64,000 nt of DNA from Carettochelys insculpta (GCF_033958435.1 NC_134138.1:180280798-180344797); one strand, 5' to 3'. Numbered from the stretch's first letter, positions 11,160-22,725 are shown. The notes: generated by a model not told the origin, from the letters alone. Translations and numbers: made by a program.

Positions 11160-12240
11160 ATCACATGTACATCTATAAAACGGGAAGTGACAGATTAGGT
11201 AGCATTAATGCTGCAAGCAATTTGGGGGTTAGTGAATCACAAATTGTTAAGTATATGCAGTGTGGTGAAGTTGCAAAAAGGCAACCTAATTCTGGGCTGC
11301 AGTTAAAGGAGTGTCATGTGTAAGACCTGGCAGGTAACCATACTATTCTACCATGTCCAATTCTGGTTGTTACATTTTAGGAAAGGTGAGTATAAAATGG
11401 AGAGAATCCACAAGAGACCAAAAAAAATTACTTTAAAAATAGGCATGTTTAGTCATGAGAAAAGAAAATGGAGTTGAGGACCTTGTAACAGTTCACAAAT
11501 ATATTAAGGCTTTTATCAAAAGGACTGATCAAGTATCTTTCATGTTCTCTGAAGATAAGGCAAGAAATAATGGGCTTAGTGTCTAACCCAACTCTCCCTT
11601 GCTGCACACTAGGAAAACCTTTATAATGGTAGTTAAACTCTGGAATAGGCTTCTAAGGGAGGTGATGAGCTCCTCATTATTGGCAGTTTTTAAGAACTGT
11701 TTGGATATGCACTTGTCAGGAATAGTCTAAGGCTACAGGTATGCTAGCAAGTTTTGCTGGCAAAACCCCAGTTTTGTCGGCAAAACTCGTGGAATGTGTA
11801 CATACAAAATGGGATTTTTCAACAGTATCTTGACAAAACACAGGACTTTTGCCAGCTGTGTTTTGCCTCAAATCTTTGAGGCATAACGCTGCTGTCGACA
11901 GACTCTGTCAACACAGCAGCTGTGTAAGCATTCCCAGGGGCCTCTGTCAACAAGCCCTGTTTCCTCTGCTTCTGGGTGCCTGTTTTGTTGAGAAGGCAGC
12001 CGGGCAATCCAGCCACTCTGTCGACAGAGTGGAGCGCTCTTCTGATTTGCTTTTGTGTGTAGCTACACTCTGTCAACAGAAGTTTTGTCACAAAATCTCT
12101 TGCACCAGTGACTTCTGTTGACAGAGTGCTGCAGTGTAACCATAGCCTAAATGTATTAGCATCCTGCATCGTCACAGGGTTTTCTGGATTTGATGACCTC
12201 TCACAATCCCTTTGGACCCTACATTCCTGATACTGTGACT
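11160..12240 (+). mobile_element. CR1 LINE 3' end, interrupted
   Basis: The sequence follows the 3' part of amniote CR1: GTGAAGTTGCAAAAAGGC, GAAGATAAGGCAAGAAATAATGG, GTTAAACTCTGGAATAGGC, AAGGGAGGTGATG, then GACCTCTCACAATCCC at 12196. On translation, fragments of the CR1 pol C-terminus can be read with many stops. The copy is cut at 11730 by the MITE at 11731-12147, and the CR1 match resumes immediately afterwards. It is old and non-functional. Confidence 0.85.
11731..12147. mobile_element. Harbinger-type MITE nested in CR1
   Basis: The termini are GGCTACAGGTATGCTAGCA and TGTAACCATAGCC, which are inverted (GGCTA...TAGCC). It is flanked by TAA at 11728-11730 and TAA at 12148-12150, a 3 bp duplication typical of PIF/Harbinger elements. 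Internally CTGTCGACAGA/TCTGTCAACA blocks recur in both orientations. The surrounding CR1 is contiguous once this 417 bp and one TAA are removed. It has no transposase, so it is non-autonomous. Confidence 0.8.
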
Positions 12241-13044
12241 TTGTCCACTTTGAATTTGGTCCTATGCATCATTCAACTCTGAAAAGTGTCTAAGCTCATA
12301 ACTTTGTATTTGTGATGTAAAGATAAAAAGTGATTTAATGTGATTGTGCAATTGTAACTGAGAGCATAATCTAACTTGAAGAATCTGTATACTTGGTGGT
12401 AATACATGAACCAGAAGAAGACAGAGTTTGATTTGAGATCCTCATGAGGGTGTATGTTTGACTGGAGGAAAATAAAACTGAAATAATTTGGGCTGAAATT
12501 CGGATGGTAAACATAGAAGTAAAAGTATAAAATTCTTGGGGGTGAGGAAGAGAATAAGATTTGGCTAGTACTCAGCATTGTTGTCTCTTTCTGTAGCATT
12601 TGGCTAGCAAAGTATCAACAGTCACTCGCTCAGTTCTTCTTGTAACATCATTTGTTTACAACCTGTAAAATTGGGTACACCTGTGAAGCAGTTAAAAAAG
12701 GATGCCTGCTCAAATGCATTAGGACATGTGATAAAGATAGGCAGAGTTTCATTTTTAAAGCAATGGAGCTCAACTGATTTGACATGGATGAAACTGGACA
12801 GAATTGTACCGACTAATGATCTGCTCTCCTATATGCACTTCACATCTCTCCCTGTTCCTCCTCCCCTTCCACCACTTCCATTTTTTGGTTTGGTTTAGCT
12901 CGGCTGCTACAGCATAGAATAAGAAACAGGAGTAAATAAGGTATGAAGATGTAGACAGTATGAATATTCCATTTAATGATGTATGAGGAAACTAATTGGC
13001 CAGTGGAAAAACAGGAACTTTTGTTGCTCAGCACTGATTGATTG
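12241..13044. other. AT-rich intron stretch, nothing recognised
   Basis: No element ends or coding motifs were seen. The minus-strand frame at 12273-12599 is low-complexity, F/Y/S-rich, and looks like chance. Confidence 0.4.
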
Positions 13045-13265
13045 AAATTGTGAAAAGTCCACACCCTAGTACAGTTATAACTGCCCTAATCCCTGGTATA
13101 TGTAAATGGGAGAGTTTCTCCCATCAACGTGCTTATAGTCTCTCACACAGGTAAATTAACTGTGCTGATGGGGATGGGTAATGTCCAGCTCACAGAGCAT
13201 TTCAGGGAAAACTACACAAGCACAGCTGCACTGCTGTGCTGGTTTCAAGTGTAGACATGCCCAGG
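13045..13265. mobile_element. Palindromic MITE, family B, copy 1
   Basis: It runs from GTGAAAAGTCCACACCCTAG to AAGTGTAGACATGCCC. It contains a central GGGAGAGTTTCTCCCATC palindrome and a GCTGCACTGCTGTGC block near the end. The element at 31715-31917 carries corresponding blocks in reverse orientation, so these are two diverged copies of one family. Boundaries are approximate. Confidence 0.55.
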
Positions 13266-13759
13266 GAAATCTGTGGTTTCACATGGAGCAGAGTTGGATC
13301 GGTATCTGAATGCTTCTGAAAAATCCCACCCTATCCACTCACCAGACTCTAAGTGATAGAAAAGTTTATATGATATTTAATTACGTAGCATACGTGCCTG
13401 ATCTGTTTGCTAGATAAGGGGCAAATTTTGTTCAAATATTTGAAGGCACCAGTCTGAAACAAATCATGTCATTTAGCTAATTTACATCAGCAAATAGTAA
13501 AAGTAATTTTGTTCATATTTGTGCAACTGAAGCTGCATTTCTCTGATTTTATAAATGTATTTTATAGCTCGTTTCATTTCCACTTGCACATTAAATGAGT
13601 GCCAAACCCTACCTTTTTTAAAGCAGCACTGATTCACCAAGAGAAATACGTTATTTTTAAAGTGTCCAAATAAGAGGAGTTATTGAAAGCTTAAATGTTG
13701 TATTAATCACATGATAAATTACACTCATTTGCAAGTAGTTGTGTCATCGTGTGTATCCT

Positions 13760-14390
13760 CCTGCTGGGGAAGAGGAAGCATTGAAGCCCATATGTAAAGT
13801 GGTGTGACCTACAAATATTAAAGCAGTGGTCGAGCAGTATTGAGCCAAGACAGCCACATCCCTCAGAAGCTGCTGGGCACGGTCTGTATGGAGGACCTGC
13901 TTAATAGGGAGCTCTGACGATCAGGTGTAGGGAGAAAGAAGTAAGTGGTAGCAAGAAGGGGTGAGCCGATGGTCTGAATTACTGAGACTGTGGAAGGGAA
14001 AGAGTGGGGCCACACACCAAAGTGAAGGAGGAACAGAGAATAGGAGGAGGGTCTAGAAAGGAAGTCACAAGAGGCTGACCCAGCTGTTCCCTCCCTCTGC
14101 TTGAGCCTTGGGCTGGGACCAGCTGGAGGGGGAAGGGCAAGGTCTTCTTACCCTTCCCTCCTCCTCTGGCTGCCTGAGATCCCTAAGGGCTGAAGGAAAG
14201 GTGATAAACAGACTTGACCACCGTCCCTTGATCCCTAACTGCCCGCAAGCATTGTCCAAGACTTAAAAGAGCTGTTTGATTGTGGCCTGACCCAGACGGT
14301 TGCTGGCCCCTGAATGAAGTCTGCTACGAAGCAGAGAACATCGGCAACCTAGAAGAAGGAAAGCAAGCTAAAGATTAATTTAAAATCAGT
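13760..14390 (+). repeat. Possible LTR/leader of the gypsy-like element
   Basis: This moderately GC-rich sequence precedes the gag remnant at 14392. Position suggests 5' LTR and leader, but I could not find a matching 3' LTR or a convincing primer-binding site, so the call is positional inference only. Confidence 0.3.
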
Positions 14391-14391
14391 T

Positions 14392-14790
14392 ATGGACATA
14401 AAGCAGCCGCCACTGTCCGCTCATCACCAGCTGCAAGTCTAGCAGCAGCAACAGTTTATCAGGGAACTAGCCTCACAGCAGAAAGATCAACAACTGCTGC
14501 ATCAGGTGGTCATGCTTTGTCAGACCAGGGTTCACTGGAGAACGTGGAAACAGCCCAAAAATGGGGCAGCAGGATGACTAGGAGGCATTCTGCTAATCTA
14601 TGAATGAGTTGCAATAGTGGCTTGCTGGCCTGCAGAGAACTGGCACCCTACTTGTCAGGAATGGCCCAGGAAGAGTACCAGAGTCTCAATATGATGACTG
14701 CAAAAAATTATCCAAGAGGATCCTAGTTGCCTTTGCTGGTCGCATAACTCAATGGAAATTTCGATTTCTGTAGGAAAGATATGGCACAAT
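14392..14790 (+). pseudogene. Ty3/gypsy-like gag remnant
   Basis: From the ATG at 14392 the frame reads MDIKQPP, then a glutamine-rich stretch broken by a stop (about 14440-14500: QQQQFIRELASQQKDQQLL). In other frames it continues with a DDxEAF-like segment, a WPAENW segment and LPLLVA...NGNFDFC / TQWKFRF. A Gln-rich start followed by a segment of this kind is the pattern of gag proteins in reptile gypsy elements. Multiple stops and frame changes show it is dead. I rely on motif order, not on a long alignment. Confidence 0.55.
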
Positions 14791-15149
14791 CATGCTTGGG
14801 GGCCCAGCACCTAGAGAACACTTATGGCTGCGTCTCTAGATCAGCAAAAAGACAGGAGCCCAGGTAGCCAAAAGAACTGCTGACTGTTCTAGGGTACAGA
14901 TTCTCCCAGTTGGAGGATGGAGTTGACTGACGTGTCACCATCCCAAAAACCTCACTGTGAGATGAGAATCAGCACCTGCATCCCAGGAATACCCTAGGAA
15001 AATACTATGCCTGGTAGATTCCATACTCTGTGGGGAACACTTAGTTAACAGAGAATACCCGGCTGAGTAACATTATTTTACTGGCTACGTATCTACCATG
15101 AGGTACAAAATTACTTTACCTCCTATCTGGAATGGCAGTGGGCAAGTCA

Positions 15150-15460
15150 AGGGAACCTCATTAGTACCATTCCTTTTAGTAGGGACTCTCTTTAACAGGC
15201 TTAGCATGGGCCCAATGGGCTACCTGTAAAGGCTGCAGCTGGATTCCAACATGTAAGTCATATACTGGACTATGCCACCAAGGCAATTCTGCTTCACCTT
15301 ATGAAGGCAACGGCCCTTGCCATGGAGCTCAGGGGAGTGTTTGCCTGAATAGAAATCTCAGGGGAGATCACAGATCAGAACACCAACTTTATGCCCCATT
15401 TCACAAAGGAATTGCATAGCCTGTGACAAGGGCCTGTTCAACTTACGGGAGACAGCTAAG
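15150..15460 (+). pseudogene. Ty3/gypsy-like integrase remnant
   Basis: The frames carry PFLLVGTLFNRLSMGPMG (about 15165), then HILDYATKA (about 15265) and EITDQNTNFMPHFTKEL (about 15365-15415). These match the order of the gypsy integrase catalytic core, where DYATRY-like and TDQGTNF-like motifs hold the first and second acidic residues. The Asp of ITDQ is retained. Stops at about 15353 and 15421 and frame changes show decay. Only about 360 bp separates gag from integrase, so protease, RT and RNase H have been deleted. Confidence 0.65.
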
Positions 15461-16465
15461 GGGAATACTAGACCTCCTTTAAGAGAAACAAAGTTCCAAG
15501 GTCACAAATTTGGTAGAATGTGGGCTGAGGGAAGTTCAGAGTTCTTAGGCAAGTTTGCAAGAGGTACTCAAGTCAAGGCATAGAAAGGGCAAGCATGTGC
15601 CTGCTACAAGGGAGCCATGTCCAGGTGCTCTGACTAGAGGACTGAGTTCCTCCTGGTTCTCGCCTCAGAATCCAAATTGTTGGCCTGGTGCCTGGTGATC
15701 AGATGAGATCAAGCACTAAATCCTGAGTTTTAACCTGGCAAGAGGAAAGATGCAAAAGTTTACCAGGTCGCTGCTGAAGATGAGCAAAGATCAAGAAATG
15801 TTCCTGGAAACTCCGTTCCTTCCAGAAATCCAGGCCTTTTAGTTCCTAGCTGTGAAAACTTGGAGGCAGTATACAAGTGGCAGCTCCTGAAACTAACTAG
15901 TTCTTTGCAGTTTTAGGAGAGAGGAGCCTAGCATTCAGTTAGGTTCAGACTGAACTGGGGAAAAGGTGGAAGAGAACTTCAGGTCACTGATGGGACACAT
16001 GGGGGAGAAAGTACAGAAAGAACTGGAATCTACATATTTGTGTCCCTTGTGGCAGAAAAAGACAGCCCTGAGCTGTATTAGTGAACTGAACAGAGATTTC
16101 TCTTTAGGTCACCGAATACACTCTGTTCCTAGTAGTTCTCTCATCCTCCCTGAGGATATAAAAAACAACTTGATTGCCTAATTTAACCACTAAGGCTTTC
16201 TTTAAGTGCTGGTCTGGACTTAAACAACCACGGAATAAGGAGTAACGACTGACAACACTATTGTATGAGTGGGAGAAGTCTTTAAAAAAATTGAATATTT
16301 TTTGTCTTTCTGTAAAAGTAGGTGCCTCAGTTTCCATGAATCTTAACTGTGCTTGGCTCAAGAAGAGCCATTAACACCCTAACCAACATAAATAACTTTT
16401 CTGTACCCTATGGTTATAAAGATTACTATCTTTGACGTTCTAGAGCTAGAAGCATGTGTTGTGCC
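15461..16465. other. Sequence downstream of gypsy-like remnant, unclassified
   Basis: This may include more of the same element's 3' part. The frames at 15966-16181 plus and 16104-16361 minus show no motif I can name. No LTR pair was detected by eye. Confidence 0.3.
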
Positions 16466-16467
16466 TG

Positions 16468-16778
16468 CTGAGGCTGACAATGGGCCACATCCCCCTGTCT
16501 GATCTGACTTGTTTTTTCCTCTTTTGATACATACTACTGATAATGGGCCATTTCCACCCTGTCTGAATAGACCTTGTCAGCTCTGGCCCTCCCTTTTACT
16601 GGGACCTCACTCTTTAAATACCCTCTGAACCCATCCCCCACTCATGCATCTGATGAAGCAGGTCTTTGCCCATGAAAGCTTATGCTCCAAAATATCTGTT
16701 AGTCTATAAGGTTCCACGGGACTTCTTGTTTTTTTCAAAGATACAGACTAACACGGCTACCTCTCTGATACCAGCCCT
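16468..16778 (+). mobile_element. PLE 3' UTR and tail, truncated copy
   Basis: It shares with the coding PLE the CTGACAATGGGCCACATCC block, its second copy TGATAATGGGCCATTTCC, CTTGTCAGCTCTGGCCCTCC, then CTGATGAAGCAGGTCTTTGC, GAAAGCTTATGCTCC and the AGTCTATAAGGTTCCAC end. It extends further than the coding copy, to ACTAACACGGCTACCTCTCT. The CTGATGA and GAAA words are present, but the stem between them is mismatched. It is a 5'-truncated non-coding insertion. Confidence 0.85.
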
Positions 16779-16779
16779 T

Positions 16780-18375
16780 TAATGACATTCTTCCATCTAG
16801 AAAACCTGTTACTGGGGGCAGAAGTGAATCTTAACCATATTAGGCTTCTGTCAGGTATAATTTGAGAGAATTTGTACATTTTAGAGAAGGAAGAGGAGAG
16901 GTTTCTTTGGCACTTCTTAAGAAACAAGTCAGTATAAAGTACCCTAAGATGTTCAATAGTTTGTGATATTGAAGCAATCCCTGGAGTTGGTAGAAGCTGA
17001 GTGGCAGAGGTTGGTGAGACATTTTTACAGTTTATTACAGAACTACATGCTCCAAAGAGTCAACATTTGTTCTACAGTCAAAAGGGTATGAATCTGAATC
17101 GTTTTATTTAGGTGAAATGAAAGTGAACTATGAAAAATACATAGTCTTACGGTATTACTCTTATTATAGTGGACCACCCGCAATTTGCAAATCTCAGTTG
17201 TGAATTCCACAGACTGAGCTCTTGTAGTGTGAGAGCTGCTGAAGGTCTGCTGCTGCCATGTAAGAAAAGCTGGAGCTCTGCAGGCTTCATGCTTATCCAG
17301 CAAAATATTACCAACTTGTCTCAGAGTTCTTGGCATCAATGTGTTCTGACTGGAAGTTTGTTCTCAAAAGGGCAGTATCAAACCTCATCCTCTTTACCAG
17401 GCACAAGTCCTTTCCAGTCCTTTCTTCTACCATACCAGAACACCCCTGTAACTCTATCAGGAGTCTTTGGTCAATTTCTTTGGTCAATTTCTGTGAACAA
17501 TCTGGAAGCCTTTTCAGGAGCTGATTGGCCCGGGGAACATTGATGTGGTGCTACAGACTTTCTAAGGAAGAAGGAAGCTCATTGGCAGCCTTTCTGCGCA
17601 TATTTCAGCCAGGAATATCTTACTTTACAGTAGCCAACAGTTATGGTAGTTGTGACTAATGTCTTAATTATAGCCTTTAGTGTGCCATACTTTTTAATGA
17701 AACCTGAAGAGTGTTCAACAACGCTACAGAATACAGCTGTCCTTGGTTGAAATCCTTATCCCTATAAAAGTAATGGAAAACAATGTCAAAACTCCCTTTA
17801 GAGCCAACTTTTTTTACCATGGTCTTGATTTGAAAATAACTAACCTTTTGATCTTTAGATATAAACCTTTGGAGATCAGGTTAAACTATAATTAGTGCTA
17901 GGATACTTAAGAAGGAGGTAATGGAGGTCATCAAAGCTGCAATGCAGACATAAAAATATGTGAATGTTAATATTTGAATAGGTTTTGTAAGTCAGAAGCC
18001 TCTAGGGCCTGATAGTTTACATAAGTGACTAATATTACTGCTTGCCTTGGATGTAAAGCCTACAGTATCCATCATGTGATGATGGAAACAGCAAAAGAAT
18101 AGCTTATTCTCAGCATGAAGGATTTATAGGGCCTTATAGGTTTTTACAGTCTTGGAACAAAGCCCCATTAATATATTGAATCCACTTTGGGAATGTGTGA
18201 ATGAGGATAGTTTACCATAACTCTCATAATCTTAATTTTGGTCTCATGGAACAACAAACATGGGGAATGGGTTGAGACAAAATCGTATTCGGCCTTGGTT
18301 ATGAAGGGGTGTAAAGACAATAGGGTTACAAAGGATGGTAAGATCAGCTCCTAGTTATAGAGGTTAGAGTGATGG
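16780..18375. other. Intron stretch, nothing recognised
   Basis: The overlapping frames at 17169-17543 plus and 17043-17339 minus are the longest here. Neither shows a domain, and the two are antisense to each other, so I do not call a gene. Confidence 0.35.
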
Positions 18376-18545
18376 GTTGGTGCAAACTGGATTGTCACAT
18401 CCATTTACGGTGCCAGTAGCACTCATACTGGGGATATCCCATTCCTGGGGCACTACCCACCCCAAGCAGCCCCATTCCCCATATAAGGAACCATCCCAGC
18501 AGCATTCCTCTCCCCTTCCCACCCCACTTTACAGTACTTCATCTA
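18376..18545 (+). mobile_element. DIRS gag fragment, detached
   Basis: The DNA block GTGCCAGTAGCACTCATACTG, GGGGATATCCCATTCCTGGGG, CCCCATTCCCCATATAAG and CCAGCAGCATTCCTCT recurs in the same order, diverged, at about 19914-20030 in the larger DIRS remnant. This indicates a second fragment of the same element family, or a duplication within it. It has no intact frame. Confidence 0.55.
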
Positions 18546-19642
18546 TTTACTGTTTGTTTCTATACTTTACTTGGCCCCATTGAACAGGGAGTACGGACAA
18601 TTCAATGGAGGTTACTTTGCTATATTTATTCCTATATTGATATTTCTGTTTTTTCTGACTACCTGACTGTGAACCCATTGTAGGTGACTTGTGCAATCTG
18701 CATCCACAACTAGCGAAAAGGCTACACAGGCAGCTTGCAAAAGGACCAGAAGCCAGAACTGAAGTGCAACTTAACATTGCTATACTAGACTGATGTAGTG
18801 AGTGAATCTGGCAAACCAGTTGGCTCAGATTCATTTCTTGAAATGATTACACCGAACAGTTTTAAGGAAGGCTTATCAAAGGGGAAGGAGCTTTTCACAG
18901 TACTGAGGACTGAATGTTTTCTGATAAAGCCCCAAGAATCTCCTGGGAGGGCGGTACATAAAACAGAAGTTCTAAACTTCTCATGTAAACTCCTTCCTCA
19001 GTGCTTTAAATTAAATGAAATTAGGTGGAGGGGAAGCAAAACACAGTGGTGTGGGAAAAGGGCTTAATATCTTTATATGAGAATGGAGTCGTCTTTGAGT
19101 GGCTACTCATGGCCATTCTATATTAGATGTGTATGCTTGCCATCACCAGTACCCGTATGGGAGCAGTTCTGGTGACCCTTGGAATAGCGCCGTGTAAGGG
19201 ATGCCAGATGCTTCCCCTCCCCAACACCCCAGCATCTTCTTGCCACCAGTGACAGTGCAGTGGGACTGCTGTGGCTTTGGCCAGTCTTATTTTCTACTTG
19301 TTCTTGCAAATGCAGTACCTTTGTATATAGTTCTTCTTAGTTTGTTCCCTTAGTGTTAAGTAATAGTTTGTAGTTTTGTAGTAGCCCCAGATGGGACTTA
19401 ACCTAGGATGGAGGGTGCCTGGTACCTAAGGATTCAAACCTTGCAAAGAGTGCAGGCTTCCTATTCCTATTAGTGACTCACATAATAGTCTCAGACAGGA
19501 GCACCATTAGCAATGTGTTGAATTTTCAAATTATTTAATCCCTGATTAAGAAGGAGAGAGACATTCACCTTAGTGTTCTCCTAATGGAGTTGGTGCTAAC
19601 CCTGGAGTAGGAGTCAGCCTTGGCCTCAAGCACTGTGGTGTT

Positions 19643-21500
19643 GTGTGCAGCACCTGCTTGTGCCATCACAGTTCCCCCTCAAGGATCCCAGGGCATCAGC
19701 AAGAGGACTCTCTCATACCCCTTAAGGAAAAGGACACACTGGGAATTGAGTTAAGACCTGCAATGAACTGCTCATCACCTCTGTTGTGGGCACGGGGTTT
19801 TGAACCTTCCCATCTTGGGACAGTTATGCTGCGAAGCAGTGAAGGCCTCTGGCTTCCACAGGTGCTGTTGGCTTCTGAGTCCCTGCAGGCAGCACAAGAC
19901 ATATTGACCTTACTGGTGCCAACAGCACTGCTACTGGGGATGTCATGTTCCTGGGGCTTCACCTGCAAGCTGACCCATTCTCCATGTAAGCAACCATTCT
20001 GCCAGCATGTCTCCCACTCACTGCCACATGAAGCCTCCAGGTCTCAGACACTGGAAGGCAGGCTTCTCAAGTGCCCTTTTGGCCCCCTGACCTCTGTGTG
20101 CTGAAGGCAGGACACAACACAGTGCTCACCAGAACCATGGCACAGAACAGATGAGGTGTATGCCTCTTTGCTTGGGCACCAGGAGAAGCCACCTGCATTT
20201 ACAAGACCAGGAGCAATGTTTTGGGACTAGTCAGGCAAATGGTGGTGGTAATTGCAGTTGGTCTGGCACAATTCCCTTCATTCAGGTCCTCATGGTCTTG
20301 ACAGTCCTCAGGGTCCTGGACTCACTCTAGCTCATGCTCAGGTTCCCAGTATCAAGTGAGCAATGAGAGGTGTCAGTCACTGGCCTCCTGTCACCAGTCT
20401 GCCCTTCCCTAACAGTCTCTAAGGGCCTGTGATAAACTTGTCCTGCTCAGAGAAATTCTCCTGGGTTCCACAGTACTCAACACTGTGGGGGAAATGGTCA
20501 GCAGTGCTCCCACATCTGGTCTCCAGGCAGGAAGCATGTGGTCTCAGAAGCTGACACTGAGCAGGGCTCCCTGCTGCCAGGTCAGGCACTCACACCAAGA
20601 GCTGCTTCTTGCCTCCAACCTCTGCTCCTTGGTTGGTTTCAGGGGTGTTTTGAGAAACCATCAGCTCAAGTATCACGGCCCTTTAAGCAGGTGCAAGCCC
20701 CTGAGGAGAAACCTCCCACTCCAACCCAGGAGGTTCTAGCAGGTTACCTGACAGGAAGTGGGGCTGTAACTCATGACACCAGCATCATCCTTGTCTTCCC
20801 TAGATGAGACCATCATGGGTTCCTCTCACTCAGTGCTGCAAGACAATGCAAAGGAGCACCAGGATCTCCTCAAAAGGGTCACCTCTGACCTGGAGCTGCA
20901 TGTGGGGCAGCATGAGGAGCCAGCAGATGCCCTATTTGATGTACTGAGCCTTGATGTGCCTATGGGGGTTTTGAATATCACACATGCTCTCTGGCAAACC
21001 GCCTCATCCTTCCCTCTCATTTCTAAGAGGGTGGATCAGAAATACTTTGCACAGCCACCCAACCCCTAATTCCTTGGAAGCAGAAGCAATCGGAGGAGCG
21101 GCAGGAATAACGCCAAAGAACAAAGATTCCAAGAGAATTGATTTGTTTTGGTGAAAGCAAATGGTTTTAATATATTGTGAACCATGACCAAGTCTGAGGA
21201 ATCACTTCCTGAAGGCTCCAGAAAGGAGCTCTAATGAAGTCCTGACGGATGGCACAGCAGCTGTTAGGGTGGCTCTCCAGCTGGCTTCAGAAGTGGTGAA
21301 CTCAGCTACGTGCAATGGCCTCAGACATACCTATATGTCAAGAGTCCTGGTTGCTTCTCTCCATCCTGTCAGCAGAGGCACAGCAATGGATGCAGTATCT
21401 TTCCTTTGATGGACACAGTATTGTTTTCAGAGCAGACAACAAAAGCCTCTGGGGCTATGTATGTCCCCAGTTCAGGAAAGGTTACAGCCTCTATAACCTT
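19643..21500 (+). pseudogene. DIRS gag-like remnant
   Basis: The N-terminal frame (19643-20104) contains KEKDTLGIELRPAM. The central frame (20773-21069) reads SSLDETIMG, then AKEHQDLLKRVTSDLEL, EEPADALFDVLS and KRVDQKYFAQP. The 58-kb element has the parallel series SSPDEAMAPG, LKPFQELF, RVAFTHDI, EKHHKLLE and DKKYFVPA. A further frame at 21315-21485 gives EAQQWMQYLSFDGHSIVFRA, the counterpart of the LPFD...LF segment. Stops and frame changes separate these pieces. Nucleocapsid function is inferred from position only; DIRS gag is poorly characterised. Confidence 0.6.
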
Positions 21501-21556
21501 TGGGTCAGGAGATCTGATCATGTCAGGGTCTGCTCCCTTTCCTATTTTTTCCTGGA

Positions 21557-21925
21557 ATGTTGTTTTGTCTGGTGACAGTAACATCTGCCAGACAAGTCTC
21601 TGAAATCAAGGCTCTGACCTCAGAACCATCTTGCACAGTCTTCTACAAAGTCCATCTGCAGCCTCACCCAGCCTTTCTGCAAAAGATGACTTCTTTCTTC
21701 CATGTGAACCAGGAAATTTCTGCCTGTGTTCTGTCCCAAGCCTCTCAAGATGATGGATGGGTGACATCTACATCCGAAGGGCTTTGTCTTTTTTCCTGGA
21801 ATGTGCCAAGCCCTTTCACGGGTCAGCACAGCTCTTCATTGCTGTGGCTGATAGAAAGAAGGGCCTTCCAATTTGATCACAATGACTTTCCACTTATATC
21901 ATGTCTTGCATATGAACCTGTTTAG
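21557..21925 (+). pseudogene. DIRS tyrosine recombinase fragment
   Basis: The segment VTSARQVSEIKALTSEPSC, followed by TVFYKVHLQPHPAFLQK and SFFHVNQEI, matches the region of the DIRS recombinase with the first catalytic arginine. The intact counterpart in the 58-kb element is MSARRVSEL. Here Arg-Arg has become Arg-Gln. The downstream H-x-x-R and tyrosine boxes are absent, because the match ends near 21740. Confidence 0.7.
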
Positions 21926-21957
21926 AACTCCCAAAGTTCCTGCCATCACTGATTGTC

Positions 21958-22090
21958 TGCATCCATTTGAAGAAGTGGGTCTTGCCCACAAAAGCTCATG
22001 ACCTAATAAATTTGTTAGTCCTTAAGGTGCTACAGGACTTCTTGTTGTTTGTGAAGCTATGGACTAACACTGCTACTCCTCTGAGACTAT
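21958..22090 (+). mobile_element. PLE 3'-tail fragment
   Basis: GAAGTGGGTCTTGCCCAC forms an intact short stem, followed by a CAAAAGCTCATGAC block, TAATAAATTTGTTAGTCC, AAGGTGCTACAGGACTTCTT and ACTAACACTGCTACTCCTCT. It is the same subfamily as the minus-strand piece at 2075-2172. The hammerhead-like CTGATGA word is mutated (TTGAAGA). Confidence 0.8.
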
Positions 22091-22215
22091 CGCAATAAAG
22101 TTTTGTATAAGGTATGCCTTGGTAGGTGGTATTTAAAAACTCAGGTTTTGATCAATAACATGACAAAATGCATGTAGCAACATTGTGTGTGAAGTTATAA
22201 ACATGCACGGAAATC

Positions 22216-22725
22216 ATGGCAGAAGTATGTTTCCCAGATAAGTCTCGGGTATGGAGAAACCAGTATCTGAGAGACAAAGGCAAGCTGACACCTCAGACAG
22301 GTATAAACAAGACTAGTGGACCACTGCCTGCTAAGTGGCCATGCTTTGGCAAGACAGGTAGCCAGGCCAAAAAAATCTACATTTTAGCAAAGAAACAGTA
22401 CAGGGTTCCTTTCCTCTCAGAAAGCCTGTTGCCTTGCTCCCAGCAGGAAATGTTTTCAAGAGGGAGACTAAAATGGAAAAAATGGGCCAGGCACTTCAAA
22501 TCTCCCAACTTTCTCCCCCTTCCCATCACATTCACTGCACCTGAAGAGACAAAGAAGGCAGCCCTTGGACTCTGGGGAAGGGGACCTGACCTAAACAAGT
22601 TGGTCTATAAGAGAGCTAAAAGCCTGCAGTGGAGAAAACACTGCTTTTCATCCAGTAGCGTTCTATTTTTAATTTTTCTTGTAACCATGTCTGACCTTTG
22701 TGCTTTGTTACCTGCACTCGCCTGA
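22216..22725 (+). other. Unrecognised 169-codon open frame, possibly LTR-derived
   Basis: It is one of the longer non-element frames, Lys/Ser/Leu-rich, ending in a hydrophobic stretch (VLFLIFLVTMSDLCALLPAL). I recognise no domain. The DNA at 22590-22800 (GGTCTATAAGAGAGC, a TTCTTGTAACC stretch, then TTATTATCTGGTGCATTC) has the feel of a retroviral LTR with a TATA-like word, but I found no partner LTR and no TG...CA ends. I treat the frame as probably non-coding. Confidence 0.2.

Larger units (their letters stand above)
19110..21940 (+). mobile_element. Decayed DIRS-like element lacking RT
   Basis: DIRS elements are retrotransposons that integrate with a tyrosine recombinase and leave no target duplication. 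Gag-like sequence (19640-21500) is followed directly by a tyrosine-recombinase fragment (21557-21740), with no RT or RNase H between. That is an internal deletion of most of pol. Protein-level similarity to the element at 58.3-64 kb is visible in both gag and recombinase, but DNA divergence is large, so they are different subfamilies or ages. A PLE tail at 21960 follows closely. No terminal repeats were identified. Confidence 0.7.

Noticed and set aside
17043..17543. Overlapping antisense frames of 98 and 124 codons
   Set aside because: No domain on either strand, and each is the mirror of the other. No exon signals of TPK1 type.
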